Shown: positions 45,681 to 58,847 of the stretch, piece after piece
Position numbering within the stretch: position 1 is the stretch's first letter
Layout of the letters: every line of letters starts with the position of its first letter
Source: Hydractinia symbiolongicarpus
Taxonomy: Eukaryota; Cnidaria; Hydrozoa; Anthoathecata; Hydractiniidae
DNA length: 64,000 nucleotides
Direction: 5' to 3'
Assembly (NCBI RefSeq): GCF_029227915.1
Contig: NC_079877.1
Coordinates: forward strand, 13,577,351-13,641,350
Notes under the pieces: generated by a model
Databases searched by the model: none
What the model saw: only the letters and a program-made list of their open reading frames with translations
Told to the model about the DNA's origin: nothing
Translations under genes and position numbers: made by a program

Positions 45681-46042
45681 GAAGAAGAAGAAGAAGAAGA
45701 AGAAGAAGAAGAAGAAGAAGAAGAAGAAGAAGAAGAAGAAGAAGAAGAAGAAGAAGAAGAAGAAGAAGAAGAAGAAGAAGAAGAAGAAGAAGAAGAAGAA
45801 GAAGAAGAAGAAGAAGAAGAAGAAGAAGAAGAAGAAGAAGAAGAAGAAGAAGAAGAAGAAGAAGAAGAAGAAGAAGAAGAAGAAGAAGAAGAAGAAGAAG
45901 AAGAAGAAGAAGAAGAAGAAGAAGAAGAAGAAGAAGAAGAAGAAGAAGAAGAAGAAGAAGAAGAAGAAGAAGAAGAAGAAGAAGAAGAAGAAGAAGAAGA
46001 AGAAGAAGAAGAAGAAGAAGAAGAAGAAGAAGAAGAAGAAGA
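45681..46042 (+). repeat. (GAA)n microsatellite, about 120 units
   Basis: 362 bp of uninterrupted GAA/AAG on the plus strand, a purine-only strand able to form triplex DNA. The poly-Arg, poly-Ser and poly-Leu open frames here are artefacts. Confidence 0.95.
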
Positions 46043-48055
46043 CAATATGTTAATATGACCTGCTCTTTTTTAAGCATGACAAACAGAAGTTTTTTCCAAA
46101 AACAAAATGATAAAAAAATGGTTGTACATGTACATTTTCAGCCATTTTTAATTTTATAATTTTTCGGCATATTATATCACGTCAAGGATAAACAAATTAT
46201 TGATAATTGAAAACTTTTTCTTAGAAACGTAATATTTTCATTTACGCAATTTAGTACGCTCATCGTCTAGCTTTTTTACTTTCTTGGTAATTAAAACACA
46301 TTACGGAGTCTGAAAATTTTAAATGAGAATTAATACCCTCAACAATTAATTAAATGGAACACATTCATGCTAAATGCTGCTTTTAGACATATTGAATTAT
46401 TTATGTTTTGGATCTTTAACCTGAACAAAATATGTTTTAAAAAAGGGGCGATTTTTAGTCGCATGTTCTTTTAGTTTTTATTTCTTTATTTTCGCAAATT
46501 TTGCTGACATCAGCATGCCCAAGTATAGACTGTTTCGTAAGTTGATTGTTCTGAAAAATGTTTTGGTTATATCGCCGGGACGATGTTTTTAAAGTTATTC
46601 TCCTATTTTTTATTTTGTCTGTAGTTCCAAAAGGCCCTATTTCAAATCAATAAACTTTAGGTAAAAAATTTCCTTTTAAATCATTATAATGAGGGCAAAC
46701 GAGACTAATCATTTTGAAGTTGTGGAAAGCGAGGCCATATATTTTAAAGTTGGTGTAAACAAGACAACGTTTTAAGTAACCGTAAATTACATAATTCTAA
46801 AACGTTACTTTCAATTAATATTTCCAAAAGCAATCAAAAAATGATTTTACTATTCGAAGGATCTAATAAACTGTCGAGAAACTGTTTTTATTGCTGCTCA
46901 GCTCCCTAAATGATATAAAAGTAGTATCTTTTCAGAAGGAAGTGTAGTTAATAATGTTTACAAGTCCTCATTAAATTGTGCATTTTTGGCTGATGAATCT
47001 AATTAGTTGTGTCACCACATCAATTAAGACATTTAACGTCAAATTTAATTGTCACGTGAAAAGCAGGATAATTAAACGAGTATATTTTTTCCGTTCTTCA
47101 AATTCTTATCATATATTGCACCTTCTGTATCTTGCATTTAATCAAAAGCCGTCACCTATGTAATGCTAATGCAAGTTGCGAAGTTCCCTCGCGGAAGGTT
47201 ACCGACATATTTGGTTACCTTACTAATTCATTTTGTTTACTACGTTATGACGTTAACAGACAAAGAGTTTATAAACCAGGGTTAAGTTGTTGACATTTGA
47301 CATTTTCGCATATTAATGATTTTATATCAATCTAGGAAGTAAAAGAGCGTTTTTAGCTGACTAAGTTTACAAACCTTACAGTATTTGTGGATTTCAGTAT
47401 TTTGACTCAGATTCCATCGTATTGTAATGGTTTTCTTAGAACAGGGCTTTTTATAATTTTTCTCACACTCTATTGCTATAATTGTTCTATTGCTACGACA
47501 TCAGCAAACCTATTAGCTTAAAATCCGGGTTAAAGCTTTGCTCTGTTGTTAAAGGCAAAAAAAACATTGCGGTGTTAAAGTAAATCGTTTCATTCATTCA
47601 TTATGTTCGCGATATATGTAGATATATTTACACAATGATATAATTATATCGAAATAAAATAGTAGTTCCTTGTTGGTTTGAATGAAAAGTTAAACATTTT
47701 TACACCAAATTTTTACATGGACCACCTAGTCCATTTTTACGAAATTAGATGATAGCTCTTTTATTAAGTTCATAGCTATTATATAAAAAGAATGAAAGAT
47801 GGTCTAAAAAAAGATAAATTTGGGTAAAGTTGGTATAATTTTAAATTTTTAAATGTGCCATCCGAAAGTACACAGGTTAAGGCTATTAAAAACATGAAAA
47901 TCACGATTTTCAATTTTTCTCAAAAAATGGCTATTATTTACCCTGGTGCCGTAACGTGTCCGAAAAGACAGCTACACTCGATGATAAAGAGTTTTGTGAA
48001 ATGGCAGTTATTAGAAAATCTATTAAAGTTTGCAAAAACTGTTACTCTGCTAATA
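46043..48055. other. Gene-poor AT-rich stretch
   Basis: I see no gene, long repeat or transposon in these 2 kb up to the target duplication of the next element. Confidence 0.5.
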
Positions 48056-48065
48056 CTTCTCAGCC

Positions 48066-49948
48066 CATTCTCGTCCCCAGAGCTCTTTGAGATTAAAACC
48101 TCGAAAGTAGCTCTGGACCTGTCTGGTCACGTGATGAAAATATGCCACTATATGTGGCATATTTTGTTGACTCGATTACCTGATGCTGTACTTGTAAACT
48201 AGCCGTTTTTAATTTGACTTATCGCTTGTGGGGACCCAATTGGGTTCGTGATTAAGCACAACTTGAGAAAGCGGTCTGACAGTACAGTGGGAAGATCCTG
48301 TTTTCCAACTCAGGATGAGTTGAATCGGGAGTTGACTCGATTCATATAATATCAATTGGCAAGCCAGTTTCAGGTTGAAAAAGCAAAAACATGCATATTG
48401 CAAGCTAAAACAAAAAGAAACAACCATGTTATGTTTTACATTTCTTATCAGTTTTTTTTTGTCAAAAAGTAAGAGTATTTTTTGTATAAAGGAAATTTAG
48501 TTAAAGCAAAGACAAAAACCTTAGATTTGAATTAGCAAACCTTTGGTAGCTAAACCAAATACTCATTGACAATTTTATGTGTATTTTGCTGGTTTGTTCA
48601 CACCTACCTTATATACAGTATATATAGATCACTTCCTGGCTTGACTTTTCGAATAAAAAATGATTTTTGAAGTAGGTTGATCTGCCAACTGAGCAAATAC
48701 GGACATAACCTGCATCGTATAATCAGGTTTGATACACAATAGATTTGTTAGCACAGAAAAGTTAGATTCAATAACCGATGTGCAAATTTTTGCTTTTTTC
48801 TGAAAATATAAGGCATGAAATTTTTTGCAATCAAAAGGCATTTTTTACAGTTTGAATATTTTTTTTAAAAAGAAAAATGATGACAGAAAAATGCTTTATT
48901 TTTATTTATATAATTTTTTAGTAATGGAATGTTTATATCACACAAACATATTCATTTTGTTTTGTAGCAAATTTTTTGGAACATAACTTTGCATATATAG
49001 GGTCAAAATAAAAAAAAACATTATCCGAAAATTATTTATATTAACTTTAGTATAATGTAAGAGTATAAATTTCTGTAAAAGACAAAAGATATGAAAATTT
49101 TCTACTTTTGTGGATGATAAAAATTAATGCAATAAACAATGTATACACTTTTGTTAAAAAGGAAAATAAAGAAAATATTGAAGACAAACCTATATATATT
49201 TTTAACGAATCAATCAATAAAATTCTTTAGCCAGACCCAGAATATGTTGAAGGAAAAATGGCTATAACTTAAAATCATAATTTAAAAATATTAGCGATCT
49301 TGCTACAATTTAATTGTTTGCTCACATTTTCTATAAATAGTATTTTCGAACTAATTATTTTACTGCCACAATATTCAGTTCTTACATAAAATATATAATT
49401 TTTGCGAGAATGCTTCAAAATTTGTAAAATAATAAGACTATCAGTACTTGAAAATTGCAAAAACTTATGCTCTTAAAGTTGGTACAATATGGTTAAATCA
49501 CAGCATATTTTAATACAAGTTTTTTCACTGCATCTTATTCCATGAAAAAGAAAATAGGATACCCTATCGTTGAACGTTAGAAGGAAACGCCAATTTATAT
49601 TTTATATTGGAGAAAAACTCTAAAAAAGTGTTGCTAGCCAGCTTATATACTTCCCAGACAAAACTGTGAGTTTCACCTGGCTTACTAAAAAACAATATGT
49701 TCTTGAGAGAGAGATTATATATACAGCCCTTCATATCTGCTTTAAATCCAGTCACGACATAATCAAAGGGAGCATTATTTGATCCTTCGTCTCTCCCGCC
49801 CCCATGTTTGCTTCTATTTAAACGCTAAATACAATCTTTCGCGGAAAAACATAGACCTCTAATAATAGGCCAATCAGAATCCATCACGTGACCAGACGGG
49901 TGCAGAGCTACTTTCGAGTTTATCTCAAAGAGCTCTGGGATCGAGAAT
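48066..49948. mobile_element. 1.9-kb non-autonomous DNA transposon with 10-bp target duplication
   Basis: The left end (ATTCTCGTCCCCAGAGCTCT, onward for about 72 bp through CTCGAAAGTAGCTCTG and GTCTGGTCACGTGATG) is repeated inverted at 49875-49948. The flanks CTTCTCAGCC at 48056-48065 and 49949-49958 are identical, a perfect 10-bp target duplication. The interior is AT-rich with only short frames and no transposase. The ends resemble those of the 189-bp element at 45345, so both probably rely on the same Mutator-like machinery. Confidence 0.85.
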
Positions 49949-49958
49949 CTTCTCAGCC

Positions 49959-52370
49959 TGGATGCTGTTAAAATACAACTATATACGTAGGTATGCTAAT
50001 CAAGCTCAACGATGCTTATGTTCAGCTACATTTGGTACATAGTAGTGTGTAAAGTGAAAGTGACTTAGCTAGCTAGCAAAACTTAGAATATTTAGATGGT
50101 TTTGTCTTTTTAATTCTTTATTGCACGGTTACTGGAAGACGTTTCAGCATATGAAAACCTTGACATAGCAGTTTAACTCTATTTTTTAGCAGTATTGGAA
50201 TTATATGTTTGCACACCTTATTGAACAGCTAACTACAATGGCATCATGTTAGGCGTTTTGTTTTATTACAAGGTGATAAATGTATGTAAGATTGATGAAA
50301 TAATTCCAAACAGTTTAGCCCCTGGGATTATCCAGTGTGAGTGATTTCCCAAAACTATACTTTTTTTATGAGTTAAAAGTCCTATAACATCAGTAAAAAC
50401 CAAAATAAAGACTTATTGTTGCTGGTGTATAGGATGTGTTTAAATCGGCTTGGTAAATACAGCCAAAAAATTATCTGCAAGTTCTTGATTTTAGCCTTTT
50501 ATTTGAAGACATAAATTTTTTTGGCAGAATTAAGACATTTAGTATGCAATGTCGGATTTCCGAGCTGGTTATCTAGTATTATCGATGTATTTTCTTTTTA
50601 TTTTTGCACACAGCTACATAAGTTTTTTTTAATTTTCAATTAGCAATATTAATTAGCTATATTGCCTAATTTTCTTTAGCCAGGACACCCATCCAAGCAT
50701 TTACTTAATTTGAATTGCTTTCAAACTCTTTTTGTGTTAAATATACCTAGCTAGAGTTCTCTTGTGACATAACCTACCCCTTTCCCTCCACCTGACAATA
50801 ACAAAGTGATAGTAGTCAGGCTTCTGCAAGGTATGGGAATGTATGTTAGAGAATAATAAAAAAGGGGGAGGAAAAGGTTCTTGTGGAATAAACTTGAATA
50901 ATAATAATAATGAACCAAACCTGTTGCCAGCGGCCTACCTGCATGACCCTCGTCGGCTATTTCTACTGGAGAATAAAAGCAACTTAAGTTTGACATGATA
51001 TAAATAGTCATCAAATACATCTCTTCTTAACACAAATCATGGGAAACAAAGAAGAAAAGGTAGAAAAATAGAAGATATCATTCTCGCTTATTTGTTAGGT
51101 TGAAAAAACTTAGGATGAGCTCCTAGAAAAAACAAAACGAAAAGTATAATGGCGTTAGCTTTATGTAGTCAATTTGTTGTACATTTATATAGCTTATTAA
51201 CCATCTCTGTTTTTTATGATTTCATGGCATGCTGCGCCGGCAAAGGCAGGGTGCAATATGGGGGATATTTTTGCTAAATAATAAAGGGTGTTCTAGTACA
51301 TTATATTTTAAAGCAAGAAAGAAGCTGTTCTAGGGGTGTCAGGAATGACAGGCAACAACTTGCTAATGGAGTATCTACAATCCTGGTAAAACTGTTGAGA
51401 CAACGGTAACTTATCATTTGGTAAAAAGAATTAAACGTCAAATGGTTTAAAAATTAGTTGTTAAAATTGATGAAAGCCAATTTTAAATTCAATATAATCT
51501 TTCACATTTCGTAATAACATAAACAGACATAAGCAAGAAAGTGTACAATTATTATTTCCAATAGTTTTTATTATTTTTTACACAAAAACAATATAATTTC
51601 TTGCGCGATGTCACTGTTACAATTTTAAAGATTTAACTCGAAAAGGAAAAAACTTTTTTTTTCAATCAAGGCATGTTAAATTTCTTGAAGCTTAAGTCAC
51701 GATTAGTAGCTAAGGACAAGACCTAGTAGATGTAAGGTTGGTACCAATAGGTACGCCAATTCATTATCTTTCTACAACATGGAGATCACTTTTCACGCAA
51801 CCTATTGCTCGGGAGTTATGGCAGTTCAATTGTGATGGTGCAGTTGCCAGATTTTTTGGACCCGCGTTTTAAGGATTAAAATAAACAGCTCACATTATTG
51901 TTATCACGGTTGTCAAAAATATTACATTTCTTATTTGTTCACTTTGTTCATTTTTTTTATGTTGTTATTAAGAATAAAAGTAACCAGAACTTTAAATGCT
52001 TTAAAATAAAAATTACACCCTTCTAAGAAGTTACATAAAACGTGGCGAGAAATTCATTTTTGGCGCATCGGATCCAACCATGGTGGATCCAGCTACGTCA
52101 CTAAAATATGGCCTTTACGCTATTTTTGCTATGTTAACGGCCTTAAAGAACGTCTAATAAGAAAGTTTATTAGTCAGCTATTATCAAGCCTTTGATATTC
52201 TATGTTGATTGATTCGCCACTAATTTTCTTATAAAAAAGAAAATTAGTTCACTGCAAGAATTTCTTATGCAATGTCTACTGATTGCATTCTGTTTCTGCT
52301 CACAACAGTAACATGGTAAGCCATGTTACTTTTGTGACTCTCGTTGGTTATGGCCACCATTACTATTTTC
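49959..52370. other. Gene-poor AT-rich stretch
   Basis: No gene supported. A more GC-rich patch at about 50925-50980, preceded by a few ATA units, may be the 3' end of an unrecognised retroelement on the minus strand. The rest shows nothing. Confidence 0.45.
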
Positions 52371-52375
52371 AACCA

Positions 52376-52926
52376 AAAGTATTTAAGTACCCTATGGTTA
52401 GATAGCTTAAAGTATTGAAGCACCATATGGTTAGATATCTTAAAGTATTGAAGCACCGTATGGTTAGATAGCTTAAAGTATTGAAGCACCGTATGGTTAA
52501 ATATCTTACAGCATTTAAGCGCCGTATGATTAGATAGCTTAAAGTATTGAAGCACGTATGGCTAGATAGCTTAAAGTGTTGAAGCACTATATGGTTAGAT
52601 AGCTTATAGTAATGAAGGACTATATGGTTAGATAGCTTAAAGTATTGAAGCACCGTATGGTTAGATATCTTAAAGTATTGAAGCACCGTATGGTTAGATA
52701 TCTTAAAGTATTGAAGCGCCACATGGTTAGATAGCTTAAAGTATTGAAGCACCGTATGGTTAGATATCTTAAAGTATTGAAGCACCGTATGGTTAGATAT
52801 CTTAAAGTATTGAAGCGCCGTATGGTTAGATAGCTTAAAGTATTGAAGCACCGTATGGTTAGATATCTTAAAGTATTGAAGCGCCATATGGTTAGATAGC
52901 TTAAAGTATTGAAGCACTATTTGGTT
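52376..52926. repeat. 33-bp minisatellite, about 16 units
   Basis: Tandem units of TTAAAGTATTGAAGCACCGT followed by ATGGTTAGATATC or AGC variants, 33 bp each, slightly diverged between copies. The period is a multiple of three, so the minus strand stays open for 247 codons (QYFKLSNHT-type repeats). The frame lacks a signal peptide, and I regard it as a by-product. Confidence 0.85.
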
Positions 52927-53103
52927 TGGTATCATTGACTTCGAAATCACGATGTTATGGATCAAAAATTTGCCAATTTTGCATGTCCTTGCTAACACAT
53001 CTAAATTTGTATTCTTGCTTATAAATCTGTTTATCACAGTTTCTATACATGAGAATGGTCTTTTTATTGAACTGGAAGTTTGATTTTTTATTTTCTTAAG
53101 TTT

Positions 53104-53262
53104 TGGGCGCAAGTGTTGTGGGCGTGAGTGTTGTGGGCGTAATTGTTGAAGGCGTTAGTGTTGTGGGCGTAAGTATTGTGGGAGTCAGTTATGTGGGCGA
53201 AAGTGATGCGGGCGTAAATGTTGTGGGCGTAATGATGCGGGTACAAGTGTTGAGGGTGTAAG
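53104..53262. repeat. 15-bp minisatellite (GTGTTGTGGGCGTAA type)
   Basis: About ten degenerate units of GTGTTGTGGGCGTAA with substitutions and a few length changes. It lies 180 bp after the 33-bp array and is clearly G-rich on the plus strand. Confidence 0.75.
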
Positions 53263-54420
53263 GACATCTTGCGCAGAATTAATATCTACAGGCAACAATA
53301 AAGAGTAATCAAGTTTGCTCTTGTGGCAGTAGTTGTAAACGGTTTGATACATATTAAGCAAGCCCCCAAAAACGTTGCCTGCTCAAGGCCCTTGTTGTTG
53401 TACGTGCCTTAATATTCCATTTTTAAACTGAATTTGGAAAGTTAGATAGCAAGACATCACCGTATAATTAAAGTTTTTACGCTAAGAGGCGGTCATGCAA
53501 GAGTGCTTTTCACTACCTAATTTTTAATTAAATATATTTTAAAAAGAAAACACTTATAATAAAGTCGCGCCCCGTTAGTAAAAACAAAGACTTTCATACA
53601 GTGTGATTAACCTATAGTTTCCTACGTGCATATGTTCAATAGGTGGAATTTTTATGTTTTGGAGAGAATAATAATCTTTACGTGTTGTGGCACATGTTAA
53701 GCGACAACGTGTGTTCCAATACCTTATGTCTGCTCACGTGGTATGAGCAAAACACAAATGCAGTTTAACATTAACTCGACAGAGCGACTATTAGCCGACT
53801 GCGTCGTACAGGTTCCAACGCCAAGTTTATTGATAAAAGACATCTCGGCGCGCTAATAAAGTAATACCAAAATAGACGGGGGTAATAAATAGATAATAAA
53901 TAAGAGTAAAAATTCTTGAACATTAGTATTCAAGCGAAAGCTGTTTTACAAAATCCCAACCTAATTGTTGTAAATTAATATATATTGAAGTAGTCGTTAG
54001 TGCGTTAGAAAATACACAGATTTAACTGCCGTAGATTTTCGCTTGTCCTACATATCCTAAGCATCGCTTTTTTGTGAATCCGAAGGGCAAAGTTTTAAGC
54101 TACCTTTTTTTATCAGAATACGATTATTATAGAACTAGTCGGTAGCCCGCGTCAATGGTGTACTCGATATTTCAGAGCAAAGTTTTTTGAAGAAGAGTGT
54201 TCCTCACTGTAAGTGCAAGAAATCATTCCAGGAAATACATCGAAATACAAGCAGAAAAATAGAGTTTATTAATTATCTGAAGTGCCAGAGATTTTTGTAT
54301 TTATTTTTGTCATTGCACCCATTCAACAAATGCTGTTAAATTATATTTTAGCTAAAATCATAATCGTAAAAATCCAACACTGAGAATAAAAAGGAGCAGT
54401 TTAAAGATGGTGTTGACTTT
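53263..54420. other. Gene-poor stretch
   Basis: No gene or repeat structure that I can support. Confidence 0.45.
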
Positions 54421-54696
54421 TTAATGGATGGTATATTACCGAAATATTTTGGGAAAGTACTTCTCTGTCTTGGGGATACAAAAGACCAGCATAAAATAGG
54501 TGGCTTCAAGGTTGGTGTGGGATTCACTTATTGTAAGTTCAGACTTTGCGATGCCTTGGAGGCCGATGTTCGAAATAATGCTGACTCAGGTTGTCTCACT
54601 CAACGCACTAGCTCATTGTATATGCTCGAATGTGATTCTATTAAAAATGCTCCTAATGAAAAATTAAAGGACAATTGCAAACTACAGATGGACTAA
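54421..54696 (+). pseudogene. Fragment of a possible transposon-encoded protein
   Basis: This encodes about 90 codons including VLLCLGDTKDQHKIGGFKVG and a following Cys-containing stretch (YCKFRLCDALEADV). It recalls uncharacterised, repeated proteins of invertebrate and fish genomes with an LGDT...GGFKxGVG...C..C pattern, probably from a DNA transposon. This is from memory and unverified. It starts without a clear promoter or acceptor and ends at a stop, so it is likely a relic. Confidence 0.3.
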
Positions 54697-56127
54697 ACAG
54701 TCGCTCTTGTTTGGTTAAACTAAGTAATTTGGATATCACTGAACAATAAAATGCACGTAATTTTAGAAAGAGTTTTACCATACCAATGCCAGTTTGATTT
54801 AAGTGTTTTAATGGATCAAGGTTTGTTCCCGTTAGAGAATTCAACCACAAATTGAGTATTTTTTCGTTTACATACAGTGACGCAAAAAGCAAACCAGAAC
54901 ATCTAAAAAAAACTGATTCTGCTACAGGAAAACGTAAGTTAAAGTTAAGTACAGAAAATTCAAGAATTAAAATTCTCATTTACATCCTGGAGAATGTCGG
55001 AAAAAACTTTCACCAATAGCTGATTTGAAACCACATGGTTTTAATCGATTTAAAGAGTTTGTTCACAGTTGTTATACGAAGCCCTAAGCAATAATGATAA
55101 ACGTGATATATGAAACAAATTTTTTTTATCACACACAAGGAAGTAAAGAATAAACAAAAATTCGCGTTTTTTCTTAAAATTGCGATGAGATATTTTCAAA
55201 GAACATTTAAGAAACAATTCAGACTGAAAAAAAAGAAAATATTAAGAAACATATAGAAATGTATTATTATGTATATTGATGTGTAAAAACAAAAGAGGGG
55301 GAAAAAGTTGTCTCAGATTTTTTGGCGAACATTAAATTTCGCGAGAATAAACTTTCGCGATTGACCAACTTTAGCGTGTTTTACGGAAAAAAACTTTCGC
55401 GGAAATTAAAGCAAAATGTGTATCGAAAATGTAATCACCTTATTTTTACCTTTAATCCAAGCGGATTTTGCATTGCAAAAACTTGTACATTTAAGAAAGC
55501 TTAAAAATGTTCTGAAAAAAATAGGATTACTGTAGTACACTTTTTACAATCAATTCAGAGAGATGTTTCTGTTGCTGATCTCAAAAAAAGCTTTTAAAGA
55601 CATTAACGTAATTACATTTAACATAAATTATGGTTAGATTTGGCATTTATTATGGTTTGAACGTTAACTGCCACCTACCTGCACGACTCAGAAATAAACC
55701 TATCCAAATTTTTAAAAGATACACGGAAATTGGACAGTTTTTCCCTCGTCCTATGCTAACAGATTTAGAAGTAGTGTAAGCCCAAGAATGGAAAAGGGTG
55801 GAACAGCTTCATTCCTGATTCAAAACTGGGAGAAAATACCAAGAAACGGACTAGGTAGGTTCATTGATCATGATATACTTCGTTATTGAAATTCCAGATT
55901 TTCTGAGTACCTTAATTTGGTTAATTTTCGCGGACGTATTTTTGCAAGGTCCGAAAAAATGCTTTTTGCGAAGAAGAAAGAAATGTAAAGACTTTTTGGT
56001 GGATTAACCACCAAAACTTTTTTCGCAAATATGATAAAGTCCGAGAAATTCGAGAAAATTGGTCCTCGCAAAAATTTCTAGCATGTTGCATTTTAGACAT
56101 CGCTTTCATGTTATCGAACTTTTTTAG
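54697..56127. other. Spacer with TTCGCGAA-type repeats
   Basis: Around 55318-55412 and 55918-56095 lie AT-rich sequences studded with TTTCGCG and GCGAAA words, in both orientations. Related pieces recur at 57980-58060, 59750-59900 and 60050-60150, so this is a dispersed element family. 5' exons of the VOC-fold gene may lie here, but I could not place them. Confidence 0.45.
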
Positions 56128-56537
56128 GTGATTTGCTGGTGAAGGCTAACCACATTACTCTGACAGTTAGTGATGTCAAAAAATCTCTTTATTTTTACTC
56201 GAACATATTAGGCTTTCAGCAAATTCGACGACCGAATATTGAGCGGGAAGGTGCTTGGCTCACGCTGGGAAATATTGACTTGCACTTGGTGTATGGTAAA
56301 CCAGTTGATCATTCTGGAGAAGACTTAATCGGTAACCATATATCCTTTGAAACCAAAAGTTTGTCAGAGGTGTTGCAGAGATTAAAAGAAATGGGTATTC
56401 CATTTAAAACTTTTGTTCTTACACCACAAGCCAATGAAGTTCACGGTAACCTAACGCACTACTTTTTTCAAGATCCACATGGTTATTACGTAGAAATATG
56501 CAACTGTGATATTCTCAAAAAATTCTGTTATTCATAA
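56128..56537 (+). CDS. Glyoxalase/VOC-fold domain protein, 3' exon
   Basis: The exon starts at 56128 after a good acceptor (CTTTTTTAG) and is open to TAA at 56535-56537, about 136 codons. The product is one complete vicinal-oxygen-chelate domain, a fold that binds a divalent metal and acts on glutathione adducts, dioxygenase substrates or related small molecules. The two beta-alpha-beta-beta-beta halves are visible: NHITLTVSDVKKSLYFYSNI with REGAWL and IDLHLVYG, then GNHISFE and FFQDPHGYYVEICN. The four positions that usually bind metal can be read as His (NHI), His (DLHL), His (NHISF) and Glu (YYVEI). The exact substrate is not predictable. A start codon exon upstream is missing, though a Val or Leu near the exon start is not a normal initiator. 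Probably cytoplasmic. Confidence 0.8.
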
Positions 56538-56822
56538 AGTACAATAAAAGCAAATGCGATATGACATAGGATCATGTCGTACTTGCTCTACAAACCATGC
56601 ATTTAAGATACTTTTTGTTTTTATTCTCATATGGTGTTTTCTTGTTGTTAAGGCGAAAGGGTGAGTACACACAAAGCCTAGCCCTACCGCAACAATAATA
56701 ACATAGGGTGTTGATCAAAATGAAAATTCTTTCGATCACATCGCCTTTTTCAAAAAAAAACCAACCACTTATGTTGTTACTACTAAACTAGGGTATGGAT
56801 TGTCATTGCTTGTGGTACTTAG

Positions 56823-56990
<168 letters not shown>

Positions 56991-58845
56991 GCCGTAATAT
57001 TGGCTGTTTTTCCCACTGATCTATATGAACTTAAAGTGATTTTATTTTTTTTAGTAATTGTATTCCCTTAGTTTTTAAACACTTACACCCATGTTGGTTA
57101 ATTATTAAAAAATGACAATTATTTTTCACATGACTAGCAGACTGAAGATTTTGATATATGTCGCAATTTTTTTCGAATATTTTTTAGAGGTATAGGCATA
57201 TCAACCTCATTTCAAGGAAATCTTGGACGCGATACGAACATGGTCGATTCGCCGTCCTGGTATAGAAAATAAACAATAGGCGCTGATAAGTAGCAATGGG
57301 CGTTAAAATCGTATCGAAAAAGATGAACGTAAAAAAATGTTAAATTTCTTTGCACCATAGAGATATTAGAGATATTATTAAAAGTCTCTTTTATTACATC
57401 TCTATGTTTACACCTTGCACAGTTAAGAGTGTAGCATGCGAAAGAAAAGGTATTTTAACCCATATGAGACTTTTTTTATTTCTACGACGTCACATTTAAT
57501 TGATAATCTTTCAAGTCTCTGCGTGCTTTTTCTATCAGAATATAAAACACTCACGAAGGACAAAGGTCATATTCGAAATTTATTCACATGAAAACCGCGA
57601 AAGTTTTATATAGAAACTCTTTGTTTAGGTTTACAATACAGCAATTAGTGTTGCCTTTTAAAAGTCGAAAATAATGATAGTACCTGTCTAAAAAAAACTC
57701 ATTTCATGGATGAAAATGAGAAAAATATATATCCATCTGAAGACTCTTTTCTACTTGACTGCATTTTTCGTTATAACGGAAAACTCACGAGGTTTCAAGT
57801 TAGCGCATGCGCACTTTGACAAATTAGAGATTTATAAATAAACACACAACTCTTGGAGAAAGTAAGGAAACATAATGGGTAGATAAAAAAATCGTGTGCA
57901 ATGTCCATTGCAGGTCGACTTCAGCCAGGCATATTTATACAGGACCGAAATTAACGGTCCACTTTATGAATGCATTGCAATTACAATTTTCGAAACTTTT
58001 TGCCCCAAAATAGTGACTAAATTTCTCCGGTCGGTTAGATTCGCGAAAATGACCAAAAACGCAAAAAACGCGAGAGTTTCGGATTTAAGTAGAAAGAAAA
58101 AAACAACTCCATCAGAACTATTTTGCGTCTCTGAATCGGTACACATGGCAAACCGTTGGTCACATTAAAGTTGTGAAATTCTTACAATACCAATGTACCG
58201 CTGCTATTTCTCAATTTTATCAAACAAAATGAATGTGATTTGTTGAAATCCTTACTTGAAAGTTGATAAAATGTGAAATCTTTAGATGCATAGAGCAAAC
58301 AAACAACTGTTAAAACAGGTTTTTTATTTTTGTATTTTTATGTTAACATTGAGGATAATCGTAGTTCTTTCTCTTGTGATATAACAAAATTAAACGAAGA
58401 GAATGTTGAAACAATTTTTTGTAAACAATCACATTTATATAATAGATCTTGCAGTAATCACAGATGTAAACAACTTCCTTCCCAGCGCTTGTCTCTTTTT
58501 GTATCAGGACGGCGCAGTCCCGGAGGTTAAAAATTTCAATGCTAGTTAACAATTTTATGGTCTTTTTTATGGCATTTTATAAAGCTTGATGTATCAATGT
58601 CCAACTTTCCTGATTTCCACTGGATTCTTCCGAATTTTGCAATTAAAATTCGAGAAAAAAGAATAATAGCAAGACACAGCAAAAGAACAGCGTGCTTTGC
58701 ATTGCTCATCATCAGACTTCGCTATTATTCTCATTCCACAAATCCAATAACAATATGCTTGCTTCTCTCCCGCAGCCGGCTTTTCAAGTGAAGATTGAAC
58801 ACAAATCAAAACTTTTATTTTGCTTGCTGACTCGACTGCTCGTCA
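56991..58845. other. Gene-poor stretch
   Basis: No gene. Contains one TTCGCGAA-family relic at about 57980-58060. Short open frames (57896-58168, 58330-58530) lack any support. Confidence 0.45.
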
Positions 58846-58847
58846 GG

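Noticed and set aside
45634-46159. Poly-Arg, poly-Ser and poly-Leu frames
   Set aside because: Readings of a pure GAA microsatellite.
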